Positions 63,011-64,000 of a DNA stretch of 64,000 nt are shown here, in pieces; position 1 is the stretch's first letter; each line of letters begins with the position of its first letter. Origin of the DNA: Microlunatus phosphovorus NM-1 (GTDB lineage Bacteria; Actinomycetota; Actinomycetes; Propionibacteriales; Propionibacteriaceae); the NCBI RefSeq assembly GCF_000270245.1, contig NC_015635.1, forward strand, positions 5,456,001 through 5,520,000, given 5' to 3'. The position numbers and the translations under genes are program-made. A model generated the notes under the pieces. The model did not search any database and was not told the origin of the DNA. It saw only the letters and a list, made by a program, of their open reading frames with translations.

Positions 63011-63042
63011 CGGCGTTCCTTGTCGATCACGATCCCAACTGA
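63007..63042 (+). pseudogene. Truncated remnant of a DUF5615-like toxin start
   Basis: A GTG at 63007 overlaps the DUF433 stop by four bases (GTGA) and reads VTAFLVDHDPN before a stop at 63040-63042. The overlap and the FLVD motif are how DUF5615 toxins begin, so this looks like the first 11 codons of a lost toxin. Too short to be certain. Confidence 0.45.
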
Positions 63043-63064
63043 GTGGAGCTTCGTAGCCGAAGTC

Positions 63065-63592
63065 ATGGCGGCCGCGGAGCAAGCATCAGCTCTAGCAGCA
63101 TCCAGAGCGTCAACCATCCATACGGCAGCGCACAGCACCCCGACCTATCGCCACGCGGCCGCAGCGCGGACATTGAATCGCGCACCTACGCCAGCCGGCC
63201 GCTGCGCGATTGGCGCTGGCATCCTCTTTATGTGCGCAACGCTCGCTGTGGTTGGTCTGGGAGCGCTGGCTGCCGGCGCTGAGCACGTGGGTCCGGCGAT
63301 CCTGGTCGCACTTGTCGGGCTGGTCGCATGGGTGGGCGCCGCCGCTCTCGTTGCGGCCGGGACGGCAGATCTGCGTGGCCGGTCCCGCGGACTGGGTGCC
63401 GCAGCCGTCCTCTTGTGCTGGGCTCCGGGGGTGGCGCTGTGGATCGTGCTGGCGGTGTCATTCCACAACGACCCGGAACATCCCTCTGCCCCATGGCTGT
63501 TCACAGTGGTCGCCGGCATGGTCGTGCCCGCCGTCATGACGGCTGCGGGTGTCAGCCGTCAAGGCGTGCTTCCACAACCATTTCGTCGGTGA
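63065..63592 (+). CDS. Four-helix membrane protein
   Basis: The 175-residue protein has an Ala-rich N-terminus (MAAAEQASALAASRAS) and four membrane segments (CAIGAGILFMCATLAVVGLG, VGPAILVALVGLVAWVGAAA, AAAVLLCWAPGVALWIVLAV, LFTVVAGMVVPAVMTAAG). I do not recognise a family. The frame is open from TTG 63020, so the start could be earlier. Its 3' end overlaps the convergent chimera gene by 41 bases. Confidence 0.6.
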   Translation: MAAAEQASALAASRASTIHTAAHSTPTYRHAAAARTLNRAPTPAGRCAIGAGILFMCATLAVVGLGALAAGAEHVGPAILVALVGLVAWVGAAALVAAGTADLRGRSRGLGAAAVLLCWAPGVALWIVLAVSFHNDPEHPSAPWLFTVVAGMVVPAVMTAAGVSRQGVLPQPFRR

Positions 63593-64000
63593 TGACCTGC
63601 CCCGGAACTGCGGGAAGCAGAACCAGTCCGTTCGCCTCAGGTTCCATCGAGGAGACCGAACTGGCATTCCGACCGAATCGGCTACCGAGCCAGAGGTGTA
63701 TGTCTTCGAGTGCCGCCCTGGCGACGAATGTCTCGTGAGCGGTGAAGCCATGAGGCGCGGCCGGGTAGACGCGTAGATCGATGTCGATACCTGCTGCGGA
63801 GCGTCGCGCGGCCATGGCGAGGTTGTCATCCAACAGGATGTCCTCTTCGACGATCAGCACCGGAGGCAGATTCGCCAGGTCAGCGTAGATCGGGGAGATG
63901 TCCGGTTCCGCACGGCGATTGGGGGCGGCTGGCGTCGGGGAGTGAATCCTCACCGGGACCGTGCGGTCGCCGCAGCCGACAACTTCAGTGACCGCGGGAG
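63552..64000 (-). pseudogene. Chimera: internally deleted alpha/beta hydrolase with VapB tail (partial)
   Basis: The frame is open from the window edge. It begins VTEVVGCGDRTVPVRIHSPT, as in the N-terminal part of alpha/beta-hydrolase-3 enzymes, but the nucleophile region (HGGG and GxSxG) is absent. The C-terminal part follows directly: ISPIYADLANLPPVLIVEED, then AAPHGFTAHETFVARAALED with the catalytic His. After LWLGSRFGRN the sequence changes to EANGLVLLPAVPGQVITDEM, nearly the same as the vapB C-terminus at 62419. It is a remnant made by deletion and recombination; activity is unlikely. Confidence 0.75.

Overview
The window is high-GC actinobacterial chromosomal DNA. Codon third positions are strongly G/C, many neighbouring genes overlap by ATGA or GTGA, and several start sites look leaderless. 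Other actinobacterial signs are an IdeR/DtxR-type iron box, a GlxR/CRP-like site, a DUF222-HNH nuclease and a MptB-like mannosyltransferase. The mix of genes resembles Propionibacteriaceae (Microlunatus-like), but that placement is inference and no rRNA is present to confirm it. I see no tRNA, rRNA, CRISPR array or complete insertion sequence.

Left part (1-15.98 kb). A nucleotidyltransferase-type gene pair runs off the left edge. It is followed by dnaB, whose upstream region carries a cluster of DnaA-box-like sites, and then csoR with its own copper-type operator. Next come a DHFR-like/DUF4188 pair divergent from a MerR gene, a NarL-type two-component system, a CPBP protease, a GT-C mannosyltransferase, a GDPD phosphodiesterase and a CytX-like permease under a TPP riboswitch. 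Then follow rhodanese, an Fpg/Nei glycosylase, and a toxin-antitoxin-chaperone (TAC) module (HigB-like, HigA-like, SecB-like) with a perfect 28-bp palindrome over the antitoxin start codon.

Middle part (16-36.7 kb). A ten-gene Tad/Flp pilus operon runs leftward from flp (25.3 kb) to a large LysM-BTAD protein (16 kb), with a CRP-like site upstream and a sigma-like gene beside it. Then come aat, an EcsC-family gene, the iron-uptake operon efeUOB behind an IdeR box, an LLM flavin oxidoreductase, an SGNH hydrolase, tenA, a homocysteine methyltransferase and an AI-2E family membrane protein.

Giant pair (36.7-44.9 kb). Two translationally coupled genes encode soluble-looking proteins of about 1624 and 1098 residues that I cannot assign to a characterised system. 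They are the strongest candidate for something undescribed.

Right part (45-64 kb). After the threonine-degradation genes kbl-tdh and a divergent LysR gene, the content becomes accessory. It includes a DUF222-HNH nuclease, 52-bp tandem repeats, a frameshifted TIR-domain gene, a MalT-type regulator facing a membrane-protein operon, a DUF5678/retropepsin pair, and a STAND NTPase divergent from a lipoprotein/membrane-protein pair. It ends with VapBC, an orphan DUF433 antitoxin with a truncated toxin remnant, and a chimera of an alpha/beta hydrolase fragment with a VapB tail.
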